Positions 22,826-33,317 of a stretch of DNA of 64,000 nt are shown here, one piece after another; positions within the stretch are counted from its first letter, which is position 1; each line of letters opens with the position of its first letter. The DNA is from Capillidium heterosporum (lineage: Eukaryota; Entomophthoromycota; Entomophthoromycetes; Entomophthorales; Capillidiaceae): NCBI GenBank assembly GCA_016630905.1, contig WBMQ01000020.1:1-64000 (forward strand), given 5' to 3'. Under the pieces are notes generated by a model. The model saw nothing but the letters and a program-made list of their open reading frames with translations, did not search any database and was not told the DNA's origin. A program made the position numbers and the translations under genes.

Positions 22826-23127
22826 CACATCTATATGACTAGAGTTAGAAAATAAATTGTTGGTAAATGTGTAGCTACTTTCATATATATCAAACACACG
22901 CTTTATGAATAAATTGCTAACTACTCAACTAGAAATTTAATATTTAATAAAAAATGCAATATAAGTTTAATACTATCTAATTATTCAATATAATATGATA
23001 CATTATATATTTAAATAGGCTTTAAATTACTAATAGGTGCTTAAATGTGGATTCTATTATTGAGGCCTATTGTATATAAGCTTTCATTTATGGAATAGCT
23101 AAGCAATTCTACAAAGACTATGTTAAT

Positions 23128-24820
23128 TGTGACAGCCTTGATTTTACAATTCTTACTACTAGGCCATGGCTCTATTCCACTTATTTACTCTCTCGTACCA
23201 CTGCTCTACCAACCTTCGTTCTGTTATATTCCCAATTCGTAATCATTTTGGTTACGAACTGTAGGGAAGTCTACTAAGGGATGCCGGGTTAGGCTTGAGG
23301 TAAGCCAATATAGTGGTGATCACACCAATAAAACTAAAGAAACTCAAAGCCATGGCTTTGACAGCTGATACTTTCGTTGCGATCTGAACCCAGAGTCGAC
23401 TCATAAAAACAAAGGAGGCCACAGTCGTGACAAGGCTGAGGAGTATGGTAATGTCCATCAGGGTTCTTCTAGTTCTCAAAGTTATCTAATCGGCTCTAAT
23501 CCTAATTATGAGCGATTCTAATCTAATCCTAATTCTGCTAATCCTAAGCTAATTGTAATTTAAGGCTAATCTTAAATCTAACTCAAAACTAAACTAATTC
23601 TAACTAATATAAGCTGGCAATATGCTTATTCTAATCCTGGCTAATTCAACGGTTACAGGAGGTCGGCACTAAAGGGGTGCAGTGATTATAACACAAAGGA
23701 ATTGGAATATTTATTATGTAATAATTACTTGTTCAAAAGCTACACAAGTGATGGGGGTTTATATAGGGTAAGGAGTAGTGATATGTGGCAAAATGAAGCT
23801 ACTAATTAGCGGATTCATTAAGAAAAACAACTTGTATTTATCCTGCCTTGACATTCGATCTTATCGTCCATTTGTGAAGCGTTTCCACCCTCTAATGACA
23901 TTAAAACTCGCTATAGGTTGATAGGTTGAGTTTAGGTGGTAATGCGGAGTTTTTGTGGTTATACTACAGATCTGCTAATCAAATTGGTTTGAAGATAGGA
24001 TTCGGCCAGTTAGGAGGAGGATCAAGCTGATTCTCTGCGAAGCCTTTTATGGTTTCGTTACACGAACCTATTCCGTCTCCTAGAGTTTAATTGATTATTT
24101 TAATTTTGTCCCTTCATTTGACTGTAAAGATGTATAAACTTATACTTGAATTAGCTATTGTAGAATATCAGAGATATGTAGATCATTTGATCGCTATCAA
24201 AAGCCTTTACCTTGAAAATACTCCACCTTGCTATTTAATAGCTGTTACTCACCTCACTTCCTAGCCATAGCTGTTGCGACAGCCTGATTTCGTTTCTTAG
24301 TTTTGAATAAAATCTTGTCTCTTTACTCATCTCCCTGCTTCAACATAGTATTCCTATATGATCTAATCCCCTGTCCTCCCTACCTCTTATTACCTGTTAA
24401 CAATACTTGCTACCCTTGGATCTCACCTCCTTTGGGCAATTAATGCTACTAATACGATCAACCCTTTCAAACCAATGTTAGCCTACCAGCCAACCCCTAC
24501 CTTTAATCCTAATACTGCAGTATCGGTGGTTGCTCGACCACTACCTAGTAGGCTCCCTCCTGTTCAGTACCATTCCATATCCAAGTCCCAACTCACCTCC
24601 TTGATCTACTCCTGGAACTGAGACCTGACTACGATTGTGTGGGTACTCCTTATGGTGTACCTTCTTCACTTGGCTATTCGATCTGCTATCTAGAGGATCC
24701 TGACCTTTGTCACAGATGTAGTAGTAGGTTTTAGTTCCACTTTTCTAATCTACCACGTCATTAGTTCGCAATGTGACGCCATCATTAGTTGGATCCAGCG
24801 GTGTCTCCCTAGACCTTACA
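23128..24820 (+). mobile_element. LTR-1 copy 6, interrupted by LTR-2
   Basis: The outer LTR begins TGTGACAGCC and ends AGACCTTACA. LTR-2 at 23260-24062 splits it, and the CGAAC duplication on both sides lets the outer element be rejoined at about 885 bp, long subtype. The embedded frame is decayed. The order of insertion is LTR-1 first, LTR-2 later. Confidence 0.88.
23260..24062 (-). mobile_element. LTR-2 copy with CGAAC target duplication
   Basis: An 803-bp solo LTR on the minus strand runs from TGTAGGGAAG (23260) to GTTTCGTTACA (24062). Exact 5-bp duplications CGAAC lie at 23255-23259 and 24063-24067. The embedded membrane frame is intact (MDITILLSLVTTVASFVFMS... from 23455) and open to the LTR edge. 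The leader holds degenerate CTAATCCTAA-type repeats at 23480-23600. Confidence 0.93.
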
Positions 24821-24930
24821 GTAGGCTTAAAAAATCTGTCAGAAAAAGTTCACGAAAGAATAAAGACATCTCCAATCTAATTAAAGAAGCATAGGATACA
24901 ATCAAGCCTAAGGATTGTAAAGGTTGAGTG
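24821..24930 (+). mobile_element. Mariner-like element, 3' fragment
   Basis: About 100 bases match the 3' end of the mariner-like remnant (AATAAAGA...ACAATCAAGCCTAA, compare 15625-15680). LTR-1 copy 6 directly abuts it. Confidence 0.6.
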
Positions 24931-25661
24931 AAGCATTGCACTAAAAATATTACCAATTGTTTAAAAGGAGAGAATGTTACTTTTTATAACTAAATAAACA
25001 TTTACATTTATAGTATTCTTTTTATTTTGATATACTTGGCTAGTTTAAACACGCTTATACAAAACTATTCTTAAGTAATATATACTTTGCATTTTTATAT
25101 AATTTGTCTGCTCAAAGCCTTATTTTAAATTTAAATCGATAACTTGGCCAATTTTATTGGCTAATTTTTCCACATTGACCTGCCATTTTTGCCAGACTAG
25201 TTGGATGTTTTTGCCAATTAGTTTGCAAATTTTCCAATTTGGTCTAAAAATACGATATTTACTTACATACATATTAATTGTAACAGCCTATTTATGTGAA
25301 GCTATATGATCTATAACTGTCGAAATTTTAATAGCTTTTACTTTAATTCAATACTTTTGAAGTAGTTTATTCCCCGTACTTTAGATTTGATGGCTTAGTC
25401 ACAAAATTTATTTAGCAATTTCCATTGTGTATACTAAATAGGATAAACCTTAATATATATGCTACATATATACTTGTAAACTAGAACTTATTTGAGAAAG
25501 TTATTGTGATTTTGAAAAAAGGCATCAAGAAAGACTTGGAGTTTTATTTTTGCGAAGGTTTGTTGGATTTTGTAGAGAAGGTAGAAGTAGATTAGTGAGA
25601 ATTTGGAATCAGCATTCTATAGTTTTGGTATACAGTTAATCAAATTTAAGCTACACTATAC
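24931..25661. other. AT-rich intergenic, no gene seen
   Basis: Contains long A/T runs and repeated TTGGCCAATTTT-like words near 25140-25250. No coding region is supported. Confidence 0.45.
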
Positions 25662-26434
25662 TCATAAATCTCGTCTGATTAGATTTGTAGTCGCACATAA
25701 AGCTTGGTCTATCCTTAGATACTTAACAGTAGGAGTCGGTGGTCTCTGGGTAGCAACTACCTTCTCAGGGTTGATCCACCGTTGTCTCGAAAGCTTCTTG
25801 GGTAGTATATTGTTTCTTCCATTAAATATTAATATTTTTGATGTCAGCTCCAAGGACGTTTTGGGGATTTGAATAGTTAGATCGTTTGCGCCGCTGATCC
25901 TCCTCTCAGCTTGGCTTTGGGTGGCACTCTTCATGGAAACTTTGTTGATCTTGAGACGGCAGATGCTGTTGGTAATGTTACCGCTAGTAGACCTAACCTT
26001 GCGAATACAGCTGTTCATGACTTCAAAATCGATCTTCAGGTTTATGGTGGATAGACTGTTCCAACTCATAGATGGGCTGTTTTGTTCAAATCAACACCTA
26101 CTTTGACGAATTTAGTATGCTCTGAGTACTTCTTGCAAGGTGTGTAGGTTGGAAATTGATTCTTATTTGTTGACCTACATTGAATACTTTTTCTGGTTTC
26201 GGAGGTGTTATTTTGCTTCAGCAGGTTATATACCTGGTCTTTGGATAAAGGGGTCGATAGTATTTCTGGGCCTAGATCCTTGAAATTTTCCTTGTTGAAG
26301 CTGTTCCCTTTCAAAGATATCATAAAATCTTTAAAGTCGAAACCTACCGAGGTGGTGTCAGTGTTGGTGTTTACCTTGTTATTGCCGAACTTGACGTTAA
26401 ACCTGTTCAACACCTTTGTGAATGGATCCATCAT
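25662..26434 (-). CDS. Unidentified basic protein encoded by two overlapping frames
   Basis: Two minus-strand frames abut. The upstream one (ATG 26434) gives MMDPFTKVLNRFNVKF... and ends at TGA 26066-26068. The downstream one starts at ATG 26067-26069, so the codons overlap as ATGA, and gives a Lys/Arg/Ser-rich protein of 135 residues ending NLIRRDL. Neither has a domain I recognise and neither has a signal peptide. They may be one gene with an unrecognised intron or a one-base indel near 26067, or a reinitiation pair. The spacing and matching basic, Ser/Thr/Asn-rich composition favour one gene. Confidence 0.45.
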
Positions 26435-26972
26435 TAATGGTTTACTCAACTTGCAACTGCATCCTTTTATATGTATTTAATATTGTCTACCTCAATATTT
26501 AACCGCTTCCCCAGCTTGCAATTTTCAATACTAAATTGGGTAGTTGAAGTCTATAAATGAAAAGTCAACTTCCTTGCTAGTATGAGTAATTTACGCGTAT
26601 ATAGAAGGAGCAGATGAGTTTATCTGTTAAATTTGTGCATGTAACTGCTATGCTTTAGTTAACGGTTGCCTTTTCATACCTCTTACAGGGGATTTTCAAA
26701 ATTGAGACAAACTATCATGTCTTTAGGCTGGGGTCATATAAATTGATGCTAATTAAAAATATTGTATATCTGATAAATATCTATAATATTTAAATTAAAA
26801 CTTTAGCTTTATAATCTAGCTAGAATATATTATAGATATATAGCAGTATTTAAAGCTGCATAGCCCCAACCTGGTGAAATTTGTCTATTGAAAAGCTGAA
26901 ATAGAATGAGATATCATATAATTAGCATAATGTATTGAGATTTAAAACTCTATAAGTTAAAAACTTGCATAC
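26435..26972. other. Intergenic, no gene seen
   Basis: AT-rich spacer between the unidentified gene and LTR-2. No feature is supported. Confidence 0.45.
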
Positions 26973-27770
26973 TGTAACGAAACCTCAGACGGCTTCTCTA
27001 GAGAATCAGCTTGATAACTCTTCTAGCTGTGTGAAATATAGTTTTACTACCATTTTCAACCTTGCAATAGATTAGGTTTCAGTTGCTTAATAATTAATCA
27101 TAAAAGGGCGGAGTTTCCGCTTGAACTGAATAACAATTATCATATTAGGCCATGACATGTCACGAATGGATTTTCCTGGTCCACTTTCAAAGCGTGATGG
27201 ATACAAATCATCTGCCTAATGAAGTACTGGTCATCGGCATCTCCATCATCCCATCATCTTCGTCTCCTGCCCCTATATAAACTCCTCTGACTTGTGTACC
27301 TTTTCGACAAGTGATTATTTCATAATAAACATTTCGATTTCCACTTGTTATAATCACTGCACGTTGTTAGAACCGATTTCCTGTAACCGTTGAATTAGCC
27401 AGGAATCAGACCAGAATATTGCCAACTTAGAGTAGCCTAAAGTTGATATACAGAATAGCGTTGGATCAAGGATAGCTTAGGATTAGCTTAGGATTCACAG
27501 AATAGCATTAGATTAGAATCGCTCAGAATTAGGATTAGAGCTGATTAGACGGGATTAAGTACTAGAACCCGATGGATATTACCGCCCTCCTTGGCCTCAT
27601 CACGACTGTGGCCTCGTTTGTCTTCATGAACCGACTTTGGGTTCAGATTGCCACTAAAGTATCAGCTGTTAAAGTAATGGCGTCGAGCTTCTTTGATTTT
27701 ATTGGTGTGATCACCACTACGTTGGCTTACCTTAAGCCTAGCCCAGCATCCCTAGAGAGACTTTCCTACA
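26973..27770 (+). mobile_element. LTR-2 reference copy with CATAC target duplication
   Basis: A 798-bp solo LTR runs from TGTAACGAAACC to CTTTCCTACA, with exact CATAC duplications at 26968-26972 and 27771-27775. Inside, in order: a perfect 12-base palindrome TTCTCTAGAGAA (26994-27005), a CTATATAAACTCC promoter box near 27275, an AATAAA signal near 27326, a leader with TTAGGATTAG repeats, and the membrane-protein frame (ATG 27572) open to the 3' edge. Confidence 0.95.
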
Positions 27771-27787
27771 CATACCACCTTAACTGA
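27572..27787 (+). CDS. LTR-2-embedded two-membrane-segment microprotein frame
   Basis: The frame begins MDITALLGLITTVASFVFM and is predicted by eye to have two hydrophobic segments separated by a short basic loop (NRLWVQIATKVSAVK), the second being FFDFIGVITTTLAYL, then KPSPASLERL. It runs through the LTR 3' end (27770) and stops only in flanking DNA. The same frame is kept at 23252-23455 and 58753-58950, with a partial copy at 41128-41326. It could be the start of a Gag-type polyprotein, as in Ty1 where gag begins inside the LTR, or a stand-alone microprotein. Confidence 0.55.
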   Translation: MDITALLGLITTVASFVFMNRLWVQIATKVSAVKVMASSFFDFIGVITTTLAYLKPSPASLERLSYTYHLN

Positions 27788-28068
27788 ATTGAAAGCTGTA
27801 AGGTTTGTTTTTTCTTTGTAGGATGGTAGTTTTCAGGCTTTGAGTGAGGCAGTAATTGAAAGCTTAATTTATTGAAATCAATGTGGTGAAAGAATATTTA
27901 AGCAGACATAATATAGAATCTATATTGATAGGCTACTTAAAGTTTAGTATATTTACTGTGTCGAGATGAGAATGTTTATTTAAGAAAGAATTGGATGGAG
28001 AGGGGATAGCAGCCACAGCACCAATGCTGGTAATATTAAAAGCCATTATACATAAAATTTACATCCTT

Positions 28069-28992
28069 TGTAACAACCTTGATTGTTATAATTCCTAGTA
28101 TGAGGTCATCAACCGATTTTCTTTGTATACCCACCATTTTTTCTCTTACTAATCTTCGATTTTTCCACTTTCCATTTATATCTAGTTTCGAACAGAAATT
28201 TGTTCTATTTATTAGATATTCTTGACTATTTTTCCATATTCTTAGTTTCGGTTATATATTAGTAACCCCCAGCTATTACCAGCATAGCATGTTGATGTTG
28301 GAATTCTGATAATCAACAAGTATTGCCAAAATACAAAAGGGGTATTTAAACCCCTGAGATGTCACTAAAAGCCTTTACCTTAACAACGTTCCACCTCGCT
28401 ATTTTCCAATAGCTGTTACTCACTCCACTTCCTAGCCATAGCTGTTGCGACAGCCTGATTTCGTTTCTTAGTTTTGAATAAAGTCTTGTCTCTTTACTCA
28501 TCTCCCTGTTTCAGCATAGTATTCCTATGTGGTCTAATCCCCCTGTCCTCCCCAGTTGTTATTACCTGTTAATAATCCTTGCTACTCTTGGATCCCACCT
28601 CCTTTGAGCGATTAATATTACTAATATCATCAACCCTTTCGAGCCAACGTTAACCTATCAGCCTACCCTTACCTTTGATCCTAATATGGTAGCACCGACT
28701 GTTTCCCAACCTTCTCCTGATAGTTCCCCTCCGGTCCAGCCCCAGTCTGCACCTAAGCCTTCGTATGTTCCCTATATCCCTTCCTGGAACTGGGATATGA
28801 CTACGATCGTGTGGGTGCTCCTTATGGTGTACCTCCTCTACTTGGCTATTCGACCTGTCCTCTGGAGAATCCAGTCCTTTATTACCAATGCAGTGGTGGG
28901 CGTTAGTTTCGCTTTCATCACCCACCATGTCATTAGTTCGCAATAGGATGCCATCATTAGTTGGATCCAGTGGTATTTCCCTGGACCTTACA
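28069..28992 (+). mobile_element. LTR-1 reference copy (long subtype) with TCCTT target duplication
   Basis: A 924-bp solo LTR runs from TGTAACAACC to GGACCTTACA, with exact TCCTT duplications at 28064-28068 and 28993-28997. It is the copy that proves the family boundaries. It contains TATTTAAA at 28343-28350 between G-rich and C-rich flanks, and AATAAA at 28477-28482. Confidence 0.95.
28527..28992 (+). pseudogene. LTR-1-embedded membrane-protein frame, long form
   Basis: From ATG 28527 (MWSNPPVLPSCYYLL...) the frame is about 155 codons to the LTR edge, with two point stops: TGA at about 28605 where other copies have Trp, and TAG after SSQ near 28944. Layout: an N-terminal hydrophobic segment, a Pro/Ser/Gln-rich linker (VSQPSPDSSPPVQPQS), the conserved SWNWDMTTIVW entry, a strong membrane segment (LLMVYLLYLAI), a basic turn, then a second amphipathic region (ITNAVVGVSFAFITHHVISS). 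Between the stops the frame from ATG 28686 is open for 86 codons. Confidence 0.55.
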
Positions 28993-29046
28993 TCCTTCAT
29001 AAGTGCATTTTTAGTATACTATTTGTGTGGTAAGAATGGTATTTAG

Positions 29047-29756
29047 CATCAACTTAGCTCTTCAGCTAAGTCGTATATCAAACACCGGGTTATTTTATTT
29101 TTCATATATATACTATATTTGTGCTACTACCTGATAATGGGCTTTGAGCTACATATTTTCGTCTTTCACTTATCATTTCCTCATACTTTAAATTGTTATC
29201 CATCCATTTTCCATTGCTTTAATTAGTTATTAACTCATTTAATTTTACCTGGAATCGATTTTTTTGCTATGGATGTAGTTTTGTTCAAATTTGATTTCGG
29301 ACTCTTTAATTGCCGCCCTGCAGACTAAGTGGGTCTTAACCGCTGTGATGGACCACTGCAACCAGGACATAAGTCCTTCTTTTCGTTGAAAAGAACTCAT
29401 CTACATGCCTCTAAGTAATGATTTTCTTCTAAGCCACAATACATATATTGAGGTTCTTGCATAGAAAGACAAAAGGGTTGTTTCCAGAGCTGTTTGAGGC
29501 TTTTCTTTGGCTTCTTGGATTGCAGAATTAAGTTTAAGTTCGATTAATCTCAAAAGATTCCTAGTTGGTAGTTTTGTAAGAATTGAACTGTGTGTTTTTA
29601 TTGGTTATAAAGGAACCGTCACATCTATATTAGCCAATCCACAACACGACTAAACATGCCATGTTCCATTCTAAAGGACTTATCAATTTCGGCCAAATCC
29701 ACTTAATTGGAAATCCAAGCTAGTAGCCAGACGCTCAGCGAGATCAGCTAGCCAAT
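29047..29756 (+). mobile_element. LTR-3 copy
   Basis: It starts near CATCAACTTAGC with the hairpin (ACTTAGC/GCTAAGT) and ends near CTAGCCAATG (family GGCCAACA). No target duplication is visible. The 3' frame is broken by stops. Confidence 0.78.
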
Positions 29757-29951
29757 GCCTTTTATAATCTGTACATATTTAATTCAAAACTTTATATTAA
29801 ATCAGATTTCTTTGCAAATGGGTGATGATTTCTTTTAATATAGTTTATAAATATTCTTACCATATAGATAAAATTAAAATAATAGCATAAGATATGTAAG
29901 TTTTGAAAATATATTAAGAGAATACTCTAAATCGCATATGCGCATATTTCA

Positions 29952-31084
29952 CTATATTTCCTTTGAAGAACATACAATCAATTTAAGTTGGTTAGCTATA
30001 CCTGTATGTAGAGTAAGCAAATATAAAGGGTTTAGGACTGAAATTAAAAGGATGAAGACAATGGGGAGTGATGAAACAGTCCTATTCATCTTATACTCCC
30101 CATCAGTTATATAGAACATTGCTGGATCGTATATAAAGATGACAATAGTTGGTATAGCTAAAGCTAGGTACACAGCTATCAATACTAAAGCATGTGCTAA
30201 ATAGCCACCAGTTGGTGAAGGCAATATACCACTACTGTCATCCACGCTTGACCTGGCCACCCTAGTACTGGGGTTGAGAGGCCCTTCAACATTGTTGTAA
30301 GTAGTTGATAGGGGAATATCCAAGCTAGCCGGTTTGACTTTCCTTCGGATCAATGTAAGTCTCCTATGCAGTAGAAATATATTGATGTAACAATAGACCA
30401 TTAAAGCGGCATGAGCTATAAGCATGCCTACCAAAACAAAGTACCATAGCATCCCAAAGATGCTGATCTCATAACTGACCATACACATAACGTTGTTTGG
30501 TGCAATATGGAAACTCATGTTTATGGTAGCTAAAGTTGCAAAAATGAATCCAATTACAAAATCAATCACGATGACTGTATAAAACACCCTATTATCCCAT
30601 CGTAAATTAAAAACCTTGTTATACCTCTCCAAAACCAATATGGCTATCATACCAGTTGTCAAATAGAGCATCATGGTCTGAATGAATCTAAAGATCTGAC
30701 AGTTGGAATAGACATCGTCAAAGATTCGTAGATTGAAGCTTCGGTAGGTAATGTTCTGGATCAGTGTTGCTAAAGGACCTATCAAATCGTAAGCAGTTGC
30801 CAAGAGCAGTATAGCCATACTTAGGGATATACCACTTCTCATTTTAAACTTAAGATCGTAGTTAAGACCATGACATTGAGTAGTACGCTAGCTACAGTAA
30901 TAATGGTCGAAAATATTTCTATAAAGATGTTGGTGTCGCTATCTGGTATTGTAAAGGTATTTAGAAGAAAAGTAGTAAGCTTTGTAGGCATCTGCAATTT
31001 ATAATATTTGATATAACTACTTGACTCCCTAATTCCTATCATCTGAATTTGATTAAAAGATGTGAGAATTCTATAAAGTTGCAT
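29952..31084 (-). CDS. Rhodopsin-like (class A) GPCR, frame change after TM1
   Basis: Seven membrane segments can be traced. TM1 (IFIEIFSTIITVASVLLNVMVL) is in an upstream frame starting at ATG 31084; TM2-TM7 are in a second frame of 296 codons. Class A marks are an ERY triplet at the end of TM3 (residues 72-74 of the second frame), a Cys before TM3 (C48) and one in extracellular loop 2 (C120) able to form the usual disulphide, and NPLYL in TM7 in place of NPxxY. A Ser/Pro-rich third intracellular loop separates TM5 and TM6. The upstream frame ends at TGA 30839-30841 and the second begins with ATG 30840-30842; a TTTAAAA heptamer sits exactly at the junction. Ligand unknown. Confidence 0.78.
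30842..30848 (-). promoter_or_regulatory. Possible -1 frameshift heptamer TTTAAAA in the GPCR
   Basis: In the upstream frame the codons are AGT TTA AAA TGA, so the heptamer is phased T TTA AAA, the canonical X XXY YYZ form. A -1 slip gives Ser-Leu-Lys-Met-Arg and joins TM1 to TM2 at the expected first intracellular loop. A lost A in the run would look the same. Confidence 0.35.
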
Positions 31085-31130
31085 TCGATCTTAAGTTAGA
31101 TGGATATTGTGTGGATCAAAAAATAACTAA

Positions 31131-31788
31131 TGTTGGCTGGTCGCCCTTGCTGAGTGTCTGACCACTGGCTAGGACTTCCAGTCGATTGGGTTCGGCCGAA
31201 CTTGGTGAGTCCTTCGGCATGGGACGTGATATATGTATCGTGTTGTGGGCTGACTAATATAGATACGGTTGATTCCTCTACAATCAATGAAAGTACTAAA
31301 AATTCTCAATCCCTGAAAAACCACTGGCTAAGAACCTTTAAACGTTTAATAAAACTAATCCAACTCAATATACAATCTTAGAACCTTTGAAAACCTCAAA
31401 CCACGAAATACCAAAAGTCTCTGTGTTCTCGAAATCCTTAATCCCAAGAAAAACCGGTCCTTTTTTCCTGTATAAAAGGCACGATATATATATTGTAGCT
31501 TTGGGGATAGTCATAACTTAACGATATGTAAGTGGATATTTCTTCTGCAAGGAGGTAGACATGTGTTCTGGTCGCAGTGGTCCACCCTTGAAGTTCAGAT
31601 CCAATGATTCATACAACTGATTAATATGGTAGAACTGGTCATCTGGTAATTTAAAGTAAATCTTTGGTAAGAGATAAAGTTTATAACCCGAAACACATTG
31701 TCGGGACGTAGTATAAATGTAAGCTAACTATGAAAAATAACATAGATTGATGATTACTCTACAACTCAGCTGAAGAGCTAAGTTGACA
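31131..31788 (-). mobile_element. LTR-3 reference copy
   Basis: A 658-bp element starts TGTCAACTTAGC (31788) and ends GACCAGCCAACA (31131) in its own orientation. The flanks ACTAA and ACCAA differ by one base, but the two sides belong to unrelated contexts (GPCR 5' side and F-box block), so a true target duplication is doubtful. Its 3' frame (SILVSPQHDTYITSHAEG...) is open to the element edge. Confidence 0.85.
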
Positions 31789-33128
31789 ACCAATATTTAG
31801 GAAGCAGCTTTATCCACCCCTATTTCATACCTAGATCCAAATCTTCAAGTAAAGGAATAAACTTAACCTGTAGGTCCTAGAGTCTTTATAAAATTCATTT
31901 GGCCTTACCTTGGATTTGAAAGTGGATTATGTTAAGACTAAAGTTTACTTAGTAAGCTTTCAAATGCTGGCTTGCTAGTAATCAGTAATTTTACTAGATT
32001 TAACTAACTATACAAATTGTAGAGGAATCCACATTAAAAAGTATATAACAGTCATCGATACTAGCAAGCCATTATTTGAAAGATGGATCTGAGGTTGGTA
32101 ACTTTCCTGCTACGTTTAGATCTAAAGGCGCCCATAGTTTTGAGCCCCATCATACAAAAACGTATAGATTTGAAAACTACCCCTATTTTTTGAATGTAAG
32201 CATACATGTACTAAGCATCTTACATTTAGCTACTCTAAGGTTACGCTTTATAGACAAGTGCTATCTTAAAATTATCAATCAGTAGACTCTGTACCCATGA
32301 AGGCAAATTACTGTCGATAGCAGTGTCAACTGAGTTTATATTAACTTTTAGAAGAATTCTTCAAATAAACTTCTTTTGATCTCTGCATTTTTAGCTTCGG
32401 ATTTACTTGCTATATTCCCTTTGCTTTAAGTTGGTTGGTGCTACACTTAACATGGAACTTACTCATACATATAGGTGTTCATTACTGTTTATAGATTAAA
32501 AAAATTATTTGAAATGATGTAACTGCCCAATCCATTGGAGTATATTTATAGACTTAGCATGTCTTTCAAAATTTGTCGAGATAGCAAGTAGTTCCTATAT
32601 AGTAACATCCTTCAACAAAAATAAGGCTGGGTAAAAGTAAAATATCCTATGCTCACAATACAAGCTAGTAAGTATACCTTTATTTAGTGGTACTCGACAA
32701 TCTCAAAAAATTCGAAAACCTATCCAGTCGAATAAGGTACATTTTCCAATTAAATGTTCAGTAATATAAAAAATCAATGGCTAATATAGTTAAATAAGGT
32801 GTTAAACACCTGCTTTAAAACTATGCAATTATTTAACATCCTATTTAGCTATACTAGCTATTCATTTTTTAGATTGCTGAACATTTAATTGAAAAATATA
32901 GCCTTCTTCTAATACCTTTAATGCCAAGCCACTATACTTTGTATCCAATGAAATTAGTACGTGTTCTCAACAATAGAAAGTATTGGAGCTTGGAAGTAAA
33001 ATGATGCAATTGTATTCGGAAAATCAGTCATTTAATTAATTTTTAGCTATTTTTAAGCTTTCTATCGAACAAAGATAAACTTTGAAATGAAATCGATATA
33101 GCTGTCATAAATACCAACTTAAATTAAC
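31789..33128. repeat. Diverged copy of the F-box upstream block
   Basis: It aligns with 4720-6040 at moderate identity and includes the foldback element. No intact gene lies within it; a short plus-strand frame at 32076-32285 is not supported. Confidence 0.7.
32743..32896. repeat. Foldback (MITE-like) element, second locus
   Basis: Inverted arms start TTTCCAATTAAATGTTCAG and end CTGAACATTTAATTGAAAA around a short spacer. It is homologous to 5660-5811. Confidence 0.72.
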
Positions 33129-33317
33129 ATGAACCAGCTACCAAAACTTCCCAACAAACTCCTTACAGCCGTTTTTCAACATTAGATAGAAAAAATCAGT
33201 CCATTTTAGCCTAGTAGAACCAACTTATAATGCCTTAGAGATTTTCTGGTAGCAGCTTTATACAAATGGAGCTATAACTTGAATCCATCAGTATATGCAA
33301 CTGATAGGTTTAAAAAC
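33129..33317 (+). pseudogene. F-box gene, 5' fragment cut by LTR-3
   Basis: The ATG and first about 60 codons match the start of the F-box genes (MNQLPKLPNKLLTAVF...), with at least one indel near 33179 (one C lost from TTTTCTCAGC) that breaks the frame, and a TAG shortly after. At 33318 LTR-3 begins and the rest of the gene is missing. Confidence 0.8.

Noticed and set aside
23480-23640. CTAATCCTAA-like repeats as interstitial telomere sequence
   Set aside because: Too degenerate, and the same stretch is a fixed part of the LTR-2 leader in other copies.
28650-29000. Open frames antisense to the LTR-1 membrane frame (also 8170-8418, 51018-51311, 55461-55709)
   Set aside because: They mirror the conserved sense frame; their conservation follows from it and they show no protein features of their own.
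31126-31793. ACTAA/ACCAA as a target duplication of LTR-3
   Set aside because: One mismatch, and the two flanks come from unrelated contexts (GPCR 5' side and F-box block), so the near-match is probably chance.
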